64,000 nucleotides of DNA from NCBI RefSeq assembly GCF_028368935.1, contig NZ_JAQNDK010000006.1, positions 975,501-1,039,500 of the forward strand, in the 5' to 3' direction. Below, piece after piece: positions 52,028-60,106 of this stretch. Position numbers and translations under genes: made by a program. A model generated the notes under the pieces. It made no database searches and was not told where the DNA came from. It saw nothing but the letters and a program-made list of their open reading frames with translations. The DNA comes from Sorangium aterium (GTDB taxonomy: Bacteria; Myxococcota_A; Polyangia; Polyangiales; Polyangiaceae). Within the stretch, counting starts at the first letter, position 1; each line of letters begins with the position of its first letter.

Positions 52028-53158
52028 TCAGAGCCGCACGAGCAGCCCAAGAAACCCGGCGAATGTCGGTCTCCCCGCGGTGCCGAGCCGCTCGCCGCCG
52101 AGCGTCACGACGGCGCGGGGCTCGGCGAAGATCGCGTGTACATCCACCAGGAGGGTCGCGCGGTCGGTCAGGCGCAGACCGGCGCCCCCGCCCAGGGCCG
52201 CGGCGACCGACCAGACATCGCCCGTCGCGCTCCGCAGCGGCGGCAGGGGATCACCGCTGACGAACAGGTGAATTCCGCCCACGCCGGCCGAGAGCACAGG
52301 CGAGAGCGCGCCCCCCGTGTCCAGCGCCCATACCGCCTCCAGAAAGGCCATCTCCTGACGGACGGACACCGTGCCGAGCTCGCCCTCGAGCGTGGGCCCC
52401 AGCGTCGGCCCAGCGAACGTCAGCCGCGCCGCGAGCCCCGCGGGCAGCGCGCCGCCGTGGCCGTCCGCGCCGGCACCGTACGACAGCCGCAGCGCGGGCC
52501 CCAGCGCCGGCCCGATGCCATCCACGCTCAGGAGCGCCGCGAAGCCGGCCTCGACGCCGACGCCCGCGAGCACCCCGGCCCGCCCAGGCGCAGGGGTCAT
52601 CCCGGCGGCCCGCCTCCGGACCGGCGCCATCCACCGCTGCACGTCGTCCGGAACGGCGGCGCTGCCGCCCTCCGCGGCGCGCCGGGGCGGCTCCTGAAGG
52701 CTCGCCTCCAGCAGGCTCGCCTGCAGGAGCTCGACCGCGCGCACGGCCATCACCGAGGGCGCCGACGCGCCGGCCGCCTCCACGGCGCGCACCACCGTCT
52801 TCTGCGTCACCCGGTCGACGATCCAGAGGTCGGCGGTCGCGCCCGTCCGCGAGCGGACGATCGTCGCGGCCGCGAACGCGCCGGCCTCCTTCGCGGCGCG
52901 CTCCAGCCCTGCGCGCGGATCGCCCTCGGGCGCTCGCACGACGCGCACCACCTCGAACCCCGCCGCGCCGAGCTCGGCCCGCAGCCGCGTGGCTGCTTCG
53001 AGCACGAGCGCATCGTCCACGCCGGCCTCGACGATCACCACCCGCGACGCGGCCGCCTCCGCCTTCTGCGAAGGCGCGCCAGGCGGCGCCGCGTCGGCCC
53101 GCGCCGCGGCGGGCGCCGACGCGAGGAGGACCCAGAGCAGGAGAGTGGGGGAGCGCAC
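52028..53158 (-). CDS. Secreted protein of unknown function, beta-barrel-like C-terminus
   Basis: 376 residues from the GTG at 53158, chosen because it starts a good signal peptide (SPTLLLWVLLASAPAAARA). The first 150 residues alternate strands and helices (VVIVEAGVDDALVLEAATRLR, then VVRVVRAPEG), and the second half is Gly-rich alternating strands ending in FLGLLVRL. The terminal residue is Leu rather than Phe or Trp, but the pattern resembles an outer-membrane barrel. I cannot name a family. It is divergent from the M23 peptidase gene. Confidence 0.6.
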   Translation of the reverse strand: MRSPTLLLWVLLASAPAAARADAAPPGAPSQKAEAAASRVVIVEAGVDDALVLEAATRLRAELGAAGFEVVRVVRAPEGDPRAGLERAAKEAGAFAAATIVRSRTGATADLWIVDRVTQKTVVRAVEAAGASAPSVMAVRAVELLQASLLEASLQEPPRRAAEGGSAAVPDDVQRWMAPVRRRAAGMTPAPGRAGVLAGVGVEAGFAALLSVDGIGPALGPALRLSYGAGADGHGGALPAGLAARLTFAGPTLGPTLEGELGTVSVRQEMAFLEAVWALDTGGALSPVLSAGVGGIHLFVSGDPLPPLRSATGDVWSVAAALGGGAGLRLTDRATLLVDVHAIFAEPRAVVTLGGERLGTAGRPTFAGFLGLLVRL

Positions 53159-53844
53159 GCGCCAGGGGTCTATCAGATCGCGGGCGGGCGTGGAGCCGTA
53201 TCCCAGCGAGCGGAGAGCGGGCAGGGGAGAGAAGGCAGGGGGCCCGGCGACGTGCCCGAGCCGCTGAACCCTGCGGAGCCGGGGGCGACCGTCCGGGCTG
53301 GCCGCGTTCCGGAGGACCTCTGTCCTCCGGCGCGAGCCTGTGCGCTCTCCGCGGATGCAGGGCCCTATGACGGCGGATCGCGCTCGCCGCGCGTTGTCAT
53401 GTGACATGTCACGGCCTCGCAGCGCGATGTCACGCGACATGTCACGGCCCTGGCGTGAAAGGCGCGACGCGCGCCGCCGACGAGCCCACGGCGGGATGGG
53501 GCCCACGCGCTGAGAATGGGCCCTTTTCCCCGCTGGGCCCACGGAGCGTGCGCCGCCGAGACCCCTCCGCGACGTGGAACGACGGCGGGGCTGGCGCCCG
53601 CGTCGGCTGGTACGCGACCTGCTTATCAATCGTCGTGGACGTGCATCGACACACCTAGCCATGGATCGGTCGTCTCTGGGAGCCGGCGGCTCATGAGGTC
53701 GTGCGCGCTGCATTGCCGTCGCCTGGTTCGACGTCCGCTCCGGCTCGTCCTCGGCGCGTGACCTGCGCCCCGAGGCTCGCCGCGCGCGCTGCGTGCCTGT
53801 TCACCGCCGCATCACCCACGGGAACGCCCCCGAGACAACAGCCT
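53159..53844. other. Divergent intergenic region
   Basis: 686 bp between the secreted-protein gene and the M23 peptidase gene. It contains the paired GACATGTCAC repeat (53395-53449). No gene is credible; the long open frames here reflect GC bias. Confidence 0.5.
53395..53449. promoter_or_regulatory. Two 22-bp direct repeats containing GACATGTCACGGCC
   Basis: Units 53395-53416 and 53428-53449 match as TGTCAYGYGACATGTCACGGCC, 33 bp apart start to start (three helical turns). The first includes the perfect 12-bp palindrome gtgacatgtcac. This fits a pair of operator sites in the divergent promoter region; the regulator is unknown. Confidence 0.5.
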
Positions 53845-55803
53845 ATGATGAAGACACCTTTCTTGGTTCCTCTCTTCGCCGGCGCCGCGCTCCTCCATGT
53901 CGCAGGAGGCTGCAGCGTCCCCGATGACCTGCCGGGAGATCCTGGCGACACGCGTGGATCGATCGACGTGGACGAGCCGATCGCCGAGGCCGGATCGGCC
54001 CTGTCCACGCCCATCGACAACGTGTGCACCGCGGTCCCCTCGTACGCCCTGGTCGACAGGACCGTCGCGACGAAGAAGACCCGCTATAGCTCGACCGAGT
54101 ATCCCAATGGCATGGACCTGTTCAGCATCGGTGTCACCGGTCCCACATGCCAGATCTCCACGGCGGGCTTCTTCAATGCCAGCTGCTGCCCCAGCAACCA
54201 AGGGACGACGCCCTACTCGAACTGCAAGTCGGCCCAGGACGACAGCGCAAGGGCCTTTCTGAACGATCTCCGCGTCAGGACGCCGCTCGTGCTGCCGTTC
54301 TACATCACCCAGGCCGAGAGGATCAAAATCTCCACGGCGTACTACAAAAACAACAACGCAGATCACGCCGGCGCTATCGACTTCTACAAGTCGAACCTCG
54401 CTCCCGGGGAGTCGCCCAGCTTCCAGCTCGTCGCTCCCGCCGCCAGCGTGGTCGTGTTTGCGGGCTGGTGGGGAGCGACCGGAGGCAACCTGATCATGCT
54501 GCGCCACACGGCGCCGAACGGAGAGAACTACTTCACCGAGTACCGCCACGTGAGGGGCGGGGTCGCCCACGACAAGAAGGCTGCCTGCAGTTGCATCGAT
54601 CCCGCCGTCGCGACGGCGGCGGACCGGCTGGCCGGCTGCACAACGGAGCAGCAGAATGAGCCCATCTGCAAGTACGCGGCGAACCCGACATACGACCACC
54701 TCTGGGGGCTCACCGGCTACTCGCTTCCGGCGGTGGGGACCGTGCTGGCCCGCGGCGAGGCGTTCGGCTATGCCGGCAACACGGGCACCATTCGCGACAA
54801 CATCGACGTCAACGGTATTCCGGATGATCCGACCGGCAACACGCACCTGCACTTCGCGACCTGGGTGGAGCGCCCGGACGGCAACAACGACGGTGTCCCC
54901 GATCAGGATGGTGCCCAGGGACACGACATCGTCGCCGTCGATCCGTTCGGCGTCTACTCCAAGCTGGGCGGAACCCTCAACGGCAAGGGCTGCTACGACC
55001 CCGCGAACACGAGCACGTTCCGGCGCATCATGGCGCCGCACTACCCCGAGACGGTCAATCTCCCGGATACCGTCGCGTACGCGAACAACCACGACAAGTA
55101 CTACCCGGACGCCGGGTGGTATCCGCAGACGTTCAATATCTACAACAAGGATGGTGCGCGCTTCGTGGCGCTCGGGTACAGCCCCGACGCGCCGTCGCAG
55201 TCGACGCGGTGGTTCAACCTCAGCAAGACCTCCATGAACAACAAGATCGCCGAGCTCGACCCCCTGGGGTGGAAGGTCCGGCAGATCTCGGTGCGGCTCG
55301 AGTCGGGCGCCCCCCGGTACACCGCCATCTGGGAGAAGAAGGCGCCCGGCGAGACCTCCGAGGTTCATCTCGACATCACGGACGCCCAGTACACCCAGCT
55401 CTGGAACGACGAGGTCGTCCCCGGCAACCTGTACGTCCTGGACCATTCCACCCACACCTCGTCGAGCGGGCGGCGCCACAACGTCGTGCTCACGAGCGCC
55501 GTCTCGTACATGGTTGACTATTACGACATGACCGGCACGCAGCTGCGCGACACGGACGATGATCTCCAGGACCTCGGGTGGAAGCCCTACTCGATCAGCG
55601 CCCAGGAGGGCACCTCGGGGAGCGGCGTCCGGTTCTCCGGCGTCTGGCGCTGGCTCCCCGGCGAGTATGAGGTCGAGTTCGCTCAGTCGGAGTCGACGTT
55701 CAAGGCCGAGCAGCTGACGCGCAGCGAGGATGGCTGGCGTCTCCACCGCGTCCAGGGCTACGACAACGGAACGATGTTCGTCTCCATCTGGCACAAGCCG
55801 TAG
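53845..55803 (+). CDS. M23-type metallopeptidase lipoprotein with tandem-repeat C-terminus
   Basis: 652 residues from the ATG at 53845. Lipobox-like AGGC follows the signal peptide. The M23/LytM fold is present with both zinc motifs: DHAGAIDF (HxGxD-like) and HLHFATW, and YAGNTGT between them. M23 enzymes cut peptidoglycan cross-links or Gly-rich peptides. From about residue 425 on there are repeats of about 45 residues, ending in RYTAIWEKK, RFSGVWRWL and TMFVSIWHK, similar to bacterial tandem repeat domain 1. It may act on the envelope of prey or of the cell itself; this is inference. Confidence 0.8.
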   Translation: MMKTPFLVPLFAGAALLHVAGGCSVPDDLPGDPGDTRGSIDVDEPIAEAGSALSTPIDNVCTAVPSYALVDRTVATKKTRYSSTEYPNGMDLFSIGVTGPTCQISTAGFFNASCCPSNQGTTPYSNCKSAQDDSARAFLNDLRVRTPLVLPFYITQAERIKISTAYYKNNNADHAGAIDFYKSNLAPGESPSFQLVAPAASVVVFAGWWGATGGNLIMLRHTAPNGENYFTEYRHVRGGVAHDKKAACSCIDPAVATAADRLAGCTTEQQNEPICKYAANPTYDHLWGLTGYSLPAVGTVLARGEAFGYAGNTGTIRDNIDVNGIPDDPTGNTHLHFATWVERPDGNNDGVPDQDGAQGHDIVAVDPFGVYSKLGGTLNGKGCYDPANTSTFRRIMAPHYPETVNLPDTVAYANNHDKYYPDAGWYPQTFNIYNKDGARFVALGYSPDAPSQSTRWFNLSKTSMNNKIAELDPLGWKVRQISVRLESGAPRYTAIWEKKAPGETSEVHLDITDAQYTQLWNDEVVPGNLYVLDHSTHTSSSGRRHNVVLTSAVSYMVDYYDMTGTQLRDTDDDLQDLGWKPYSISAQEGTSGSGVRFSGVWRWLPGEYEVEFAQSESTFKAEQLTRSEDGWRLHRVQGYDNGTMFVSIWHKP

Positions 55804-56108
55804 CGGAGATCGCTCCTCGCGGCCGCCGCCGGCAGAGCGCGGCGGCCGCCTTCTGACCGATCCGATCGATCCACCCCGCCCCCACGACCCCGCGGCTGCG
55901 CGGCTGCGCGGCACCCTGAGGCTGCGCCGGCGCACCCCTGCCGGCGCGCCTTCGCGCTCGCTCCGGCGCGCTCGCCTCGACGCCAGCGATCCTGGACGCG
56001 CGATGGCAGATGGGCTTCCATGTGGATGAGCTCGAATAGGCCCGAACCTGCCGGCGAGACGCCGCCGCAGGGATCAGGGGCGACCGCGCGGACCGAGGGG
56101 GAAACGCC
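55804..56108. other. Spacer with terminator
   Basis: 305 bp containing the hairpin at 55819-55849 and the ribosome binding site GAGGGG (about 56096) of the next gene. Nothing else is visible. Confidence 0.5.
55819..55849 (+). terminator. GC hairpin after M23 peptidase gene
   Basis: gcggccgccgc (55819-55829) pairs exactly with gcggcggccgc (55839-55849) across a 9-nt loop, 16 bp after the stop codon. Confidence 0.6.
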
Positions 56109-58007
56109 ATGGCGGATGGGGAACTCGAGGATCTGCAGCAGCTGCCGTCGCGCCAACACAGCGGCTCGGAGTCGAAGCGCGACGACGCTCCGCCGGTGCT
56201 CGTGAGTCCGACGGCCGGCGGGCGGCAGGCGCGGTCAGGCCCCACGGAGGCCTCGCCGGAGGCAGGGCAGCCGCCCTCCAGGCGAGAGAAGGCACGGCCG
56301 CCGCCCTGCGGGCGAGGGGACCTACGGCGGTCGCCGCCCGCCGAGGAGATCGAGCTCGTCAACAAGACGGCCCGCCGGATCTGCATCAGGCGCGATGGCA
56401 GCGACCTCGTCGTGGCGCCTTTCGACGTGGTGCGCACGACCGAGGCGGCGGCGCAGGGGCTGGATCTCAGCGTCTGGCTCGAGCGTGGTTATGTGGAGAA
56501 GCGCGCCCCGCTCCATGTCGAGGAGCCGAGCCTCGACGCCGCGGCCATCGCGGGGGTGCTGCTCCTCGGGGGGCTCACGTTGCTGTTCATGGTCACCCTG
56601 GACGGCTGGGCCCGCTTGACCTTCGGCGCGGTCGGCGTCGGGATGATCGCGTTCACCGTGTTCCCGTCGCTGGAGCGCTGGGCCCAGCATCGCCACCGCA
56701 GCACCGCGCTGATGTTGCGCGACCAGTTCTGGCGCGCGATCGGCATGCTGGCGGTGTGCCTGATGGGGCTCGGCATCCCCGCCGCCACGGTCCTCTTGCA
56801 GGCCGAGAAGCAGCTTCACGAGATCTTCAAGCAATCGATGCGCAGCATGGCATTGCTGCTCCTCTTCGCGCTGTTCATCGGCACCGCGGCGACGTTGCCC
56901 GCGCTCCTGTTCTTCCTGTTCGCCGAGCAGCGCCGGAACGTGGTGAAGGAGCAGTTCCACCGCGACGTGCTGCGGCTCGACCCCGCGCTCCGCACGATCG
57001 ACGAGGCGGAGCGGGCCTACTCGCCGCTGATGAAGGACGCGCTGGACACCCGGCGCGGTCCGCTGTTCTTCGTCCCGATCATCCTCAGCACGTTCCTCCT
57101 CTCGGTCGGCTGGGTGATCTCGGCGCTGCCGACGGTGGCGTCCGTGGCCGAGACGCTGGGCGACAAGCCGGTCGAGCTCCATACCCTGTTCATCCCCAAC
57201 CGGACCGCGTTCACATTCGCGTTCCTCGGTACGTATTTCTTCGCGCTCAACATGGTATTTCGCCGCTATGTGCGGGCGGATCTCGGGCCCAAGGCGTACA
57301 GCCACATCTCCGTGCGCATCATCATCGCGACGATCCTGGCCTGGGTCATGAGCAAGACGTTCGAGGGCGCCTCGCCCTCGGGCGGCGCGGCGCCCATCGA
57401 CAACGCGCCCTGGCATCTGCTCGTGCTCGCCTTCTTCATTGGCATCGTCCCGGACACGGGGCTCGCCGTGCTCCATGACCTGCTCAAGACGCGCATGGTC
57501 ACCTTCTTCGTCCCTACCCTGAAGGACCGCGACCCGCTGACCCACCTCGAGGGCATCACGCTCTACGACAAGGCGCGCCTGCTCGAGGAGGGCATCGAGA
57601 ACATCGAGAACCTCGCGCACCACAACCTCATCGAGCTGATCCTGCGCACGCGCATCCCGGCCCCGCGCCTTGTCGACCTCGTGGACCAGGCGATCCTGTA
57701 TCTCCACGCGCGAGACGAGGCCGAGCCGGCCCGGAACGCGCCGTCGAGCATCCTCTTGAGGCTCAAGGCGCATGGCATCCGCACGGCGACCGATCTCGAG
57801 CTCTGCATGGCCGTGAAGGAGACGCGCGACGCCGTGGTACGGCTGTCCTCCGAGTCGCGCATCCTGCTCCTGCTGAGCGCGCTGCGGGACGACGAGTGGA
57901 TGCCGCAGCTCCGGAGCTGGCGCGAGTTCCGCAAGACCTACGAATACGCGTACACCGTCGAGCAGCTCACTCCGCCCTCGCTCGAGGCGAGGCCCCGGGC
58001 GGCGTGA
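56109..58007 (+). CDS. Polytopic membrane protein of unknown function
   Basis: 632 residues; the ATG follows GAGGGGG. The first 75 residues are polar and disordered-looking. Residues about 75-135 form a small soluble domain (IELVNKTARRICIRRDGSDLV). Six or more membrane helices follow between about 140 and 470 (AAIAGVLLLGGLTLLFMVTL, FFVPIILSTFLLSVGWVI, LLVLAFFIGIVPDTGLAVL). The C-terminal 160 residues are a helical cytosolic part (LTHLEGITLYDKARLLEEGIE) that may be a degenerate helix-hairpin-helix region. I do not recognise a family. It is convergent with the MBL-fold gene, 57 bp away. Confidence 0.75.
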   Translation: MADGELEDLQQLPSRQHSGSESKRDDAPPVLVSPTAGGRQARSGPTEASPEAGQPPSRREKARPPPCGRGDLRRSPPAEEIELVNKTARRICIRRDGSDLVVAPFDVVRTTEAAAQGLDLSVWLERGYVEKRAPLHVEEPSLDAAAIAGVLLLGGLTLLFMVTLDGWARLTFGAVGVGMIAFTVFPSLERWAQHRHRSTALMLRDQFWRAIGMLAVCLMGLGIPAATVLLQAEKQLHEIFKQSMRSMALLLLFALFIGTAATLPALLFFLFAEQRRNVVKEQFHRDVLRLDPALRTIDEAERAYSPLMKDALDTRRGPLFFVPIILSTFLLSVGWVISALPTVASVAETLGDKPVELHTLFIPNRTAFTFAFLGTYFFALNMVFRRYVRADLGPKAYSHISVRIIIATILAWVMSKTFEGASPSGGAAPIDNAPWHLLVLAFFIGIVPDTGLAVLHDLLKTRMVTFFVPTLKDRDPLTHLEGITLYDKARLLEEGIENIENLAHHNLIELILRTRIPAPRLVDLVDQAILYLHARDEAEPARNAPSSILLRLKAHGIRTATDLELCMAVKETRDAVVRLSSESRILLLLSALRDDEWMPQLRSWREFRKTYEYAYTVEQLTPPSLEARPRAA

Positions 58008-58064
58008 CTGCGCGTGACGTGGCGCGACGCGGCCTTCCGGGTGAACGGGGTTGGCCGCCGTCCG

Positions 58065-59108
58065 TCACCGCGGGCTGGCGACCGATCGCCACCACGGGGT
58101 CGGCGCGCCGACGCGCTCGGGCTCGAACGCCGCGCCGATCTGGGGGGTCACGACGCGCGCGCCGCGCTCGGTGGCCAGGGAGAGCAGCGTCTCCGCCGGC
58201 TCGTCCCAGTCGTGGAGGGCGAGGTTGAAGGTGCCCCAGTGGACGGGCAGGAGCGTGCCGCCGCCGAGCATCTCGAGCGCGGTCAGCGCGTTCTCGGGGC
58301 CGAGGTGGATGGTCCCCCACGCAGGGTGATACGCGCCGACCTCGAGCATCACCAGGTCGAAGGGGCCGTGTTGCTTGCCGATGTCCTCGAACCCGGGGAA
58401 CAGCCCGGTGTCGCCGGAGAAGAAGACCTTGCGCCGCTCCGTCTCGATGACCCATGAAGCCCAGAGCGTCGCGTTGCGGCTGGTCGGCCCGCGGCCCGAG
58501 AAGTGCTGAGAGGGCGTCGCGGTGAAGCGGACGCCGCCGATCTCCGCGCGCTCGTGCCAGTCGAGCTCGGTGATCCGCGCCGGGTCGACGCCGAGCGCCT
58601 CGAGGAGCGCGCCCACGCCGAGGGGCGTGACGATGGGGACGCGCGTGCGGGCCAGCGCCTCGATCGTCGGAGCGCAGAGGTGATCGAAGTGGTCGTGGGA
58701 GAGCAGGACCGCGTCGAGCGGCGGCAGCTCGTCGAGCGCGGCCGGGACCGGGTGGAAGCGCAGCGGGCCGGCAAAGGAGACCGGCGAGGCGCGCTCGCCG
58801 AACACCGGATCGGTGAGGACCCGGCGGCCATCGAGCTCGAGGAGGACGGTGCTGTGGCCGAGCCAGGTGACCCGCAGGCCGGTGTCGCTCTGCCGGGCCC
58901 AGGTCTCGTGGGGTCTCACGACGGGCAGCGGCGCGGGCGGCTCCCGCCGGCCGCGGCGGAAGAAGAACTCGCCGAGCACGGGAAGCGTCGAGCCCTTGGT
59001 CATGGTGGGGCCGGCGCCCGAAGGGTTCTCGAACTTGCCGTCCTTGAACTGAGCTGAAGCGCGCGCCCGCTCGAGCCGCAGCCCTTTGCGACGCCGTGAA
59101 TCGTTCAT
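58065..59108 (-). CDS. MBL-fold metal-dependent hydrolase (UlaG/NAPE-PLD-like)
   Basis: 347 residues from the ATG at 59108, with AGGAGG about 10 nt upstream. The metallo-beta-lactamase motif is LSHDHFDHL (HxHxDH), preceded by the family strand VTWLGHSTVLLELDG and followed by FSGDTGLFPGF (metal-bridging Asp) and VHWGTFNLALH. This matches the UlaG-like L-ascorbate-6-P lactonase/NAPE-hydrolysing phospholipase D branch. It has no signal peptide, so a cytoplasmic or membrane-associated lipid or lactone substrate is likely. Confidence 0.9.
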   Translation of the reverse strand: MNDSRRRKGLRLERARASAQFKDGKFENPSGAGPTMTKGSTLPVLGEFFFRRGRREPPAPLPVVRPHETWARQSDTGLRVTWLGHSTVLLELDGRRVLTDPVFGERASPVSFAGPLRFHPVPAALDELPPLDAVLLSHDHFDHLCAPTIEALARTRVPIVTPLGVGALLEALGVDPARITELDWHERAEIGGVRFTATPSQHFSGRGPTSRNATLWASWVIETERRKVFFSGDTGLFPGFEDIGKQHGPFDLVMLEVGAYHPAWGTIHLGPENALTALEMLGGGTLLPVHWGTFNLALHDWDEPAETLLSLATERGARVVTPQIGAAFEPERVGAPTPWWRSVASPR

Positions 59109-59296
59109 GAGAGGACGACCTCCTGCCAGGCGCGGTGCCTGGCGAGACAGAACACGACCTTGAAGGCGACCATCCTGCGGCCCGGTCGCCGGAGGAGGCG
59201 TGGGCTCCGCCTGGCAGCGCGCGCGCTCGGCCAGGGTGGCTCGCTCACGCACCGGACGAGCTTTGCGATCGGCGTGCAGACCGTCAAGGCCTGAAC

Positions 59297-59322
59297 TTGA
59301 CAAATTGTTCTTAACTTGTCAA
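59297..59322 (-). promoter_or_regulatory. Operator-like inverted repeat ttgacaa-N12-ttgtcaa
   Basis: A perfect 7-bp inverted repeat with an AT-rich centre, 189 bp upstream of the MBL-fold gene. On either strand ttgaca also resembles a -35 box. It may be a regulator site for that gene. Confidence 0.4.
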
Positions 59323-59731
59323 TGTTGACCATCGCCCGAGACCTTCTCCTCGCCCTGGCCCCGCGGCGATTCGCCCCGTGCCCCTCCCGGGTACCGCCTC
59401 GGGGGAGCGGCCTGCCTGGATTTGTGCAGGAATCGACGCACGGCGAAGCCCTGGTCATCCGCTGATCCAAGGGAGCCGCGGCGACTCTCGTTCAGGCGAG
59501 ACTCGACCCGTTCAGTGACACGGGCGAAAAGGGCGCGAGAAGCCAAATGTCTCGGTCGATGTAGGACATCGCGGCACAGGCTATTGGCCAGCAACTGCCG
59601 TTGTCGTGGCTTCGTAAATAGTCGTTCATAAATGCCGGCAAATTGGACGAGATGGACAGATGCGCGGCAAAGTGAAGAGAGTCGGCGGCGGGAGACCGGC
59701 GCAGAGAGGCGCAGATTTGTGTGTGTTTGCG

Positions 59732-59839
59732 CGGACTTGTGAACGACCACGCAAACGATCGTGTGAACGCTCATGCGAGCGACCACGCAAGCGATCATGT
59801 GAACGTTCACGCGAACTACCATGCAAACGAACGTGCAAA
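59732..59839. repeat. Nine 12-bp tandem repeats, consensus CGAYCAYGYRAA
   Basis: Units such as cgaccacgcaaa, cgatcatgtgaa and cgttcacgcgaa follow each other without spacers. The first unit (59732) is the most divergent. The octamer cgaccacg is shared with the array downstream of the next gene. Confidence 0.8.
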
Positions 59840-60106
59840 TGACGCGGCGGGACGCATGATTGGCTTGACTCGCAACCCGATACGCGACAAGAGTAATCCT
59901 CTTAGCGGTGCCTGACCGCCTGTCGAACGAGTCCTCCAGCTCCGCACCTCGTGATCGAGATCCCGTGGCGGGACGATGACCGATGACCACCGCGGCCGTC
60001 CCTCCGGAGCCTCCATCGCGCATCGCGTGTCGAGAGCCCCTGACCAGCGCAAGGGCAGCGTCGAGCTGTAGATAGACCGTATTCTTACTTGACAGAGGAG
60101 AACAAC

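Larger units (their letters stand above)
59109..60106. other. Long spacer with operator-like palindrome and repeat array
   Basis: 998 bp between divergent genes. It contains the TTGACAA palindrome at 59297-59322, the 12-bp repeat array at 59732-59839 and, at the right end, a GAGGAG ribosome binding site. No gene is credible. Confidence 0.6.
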
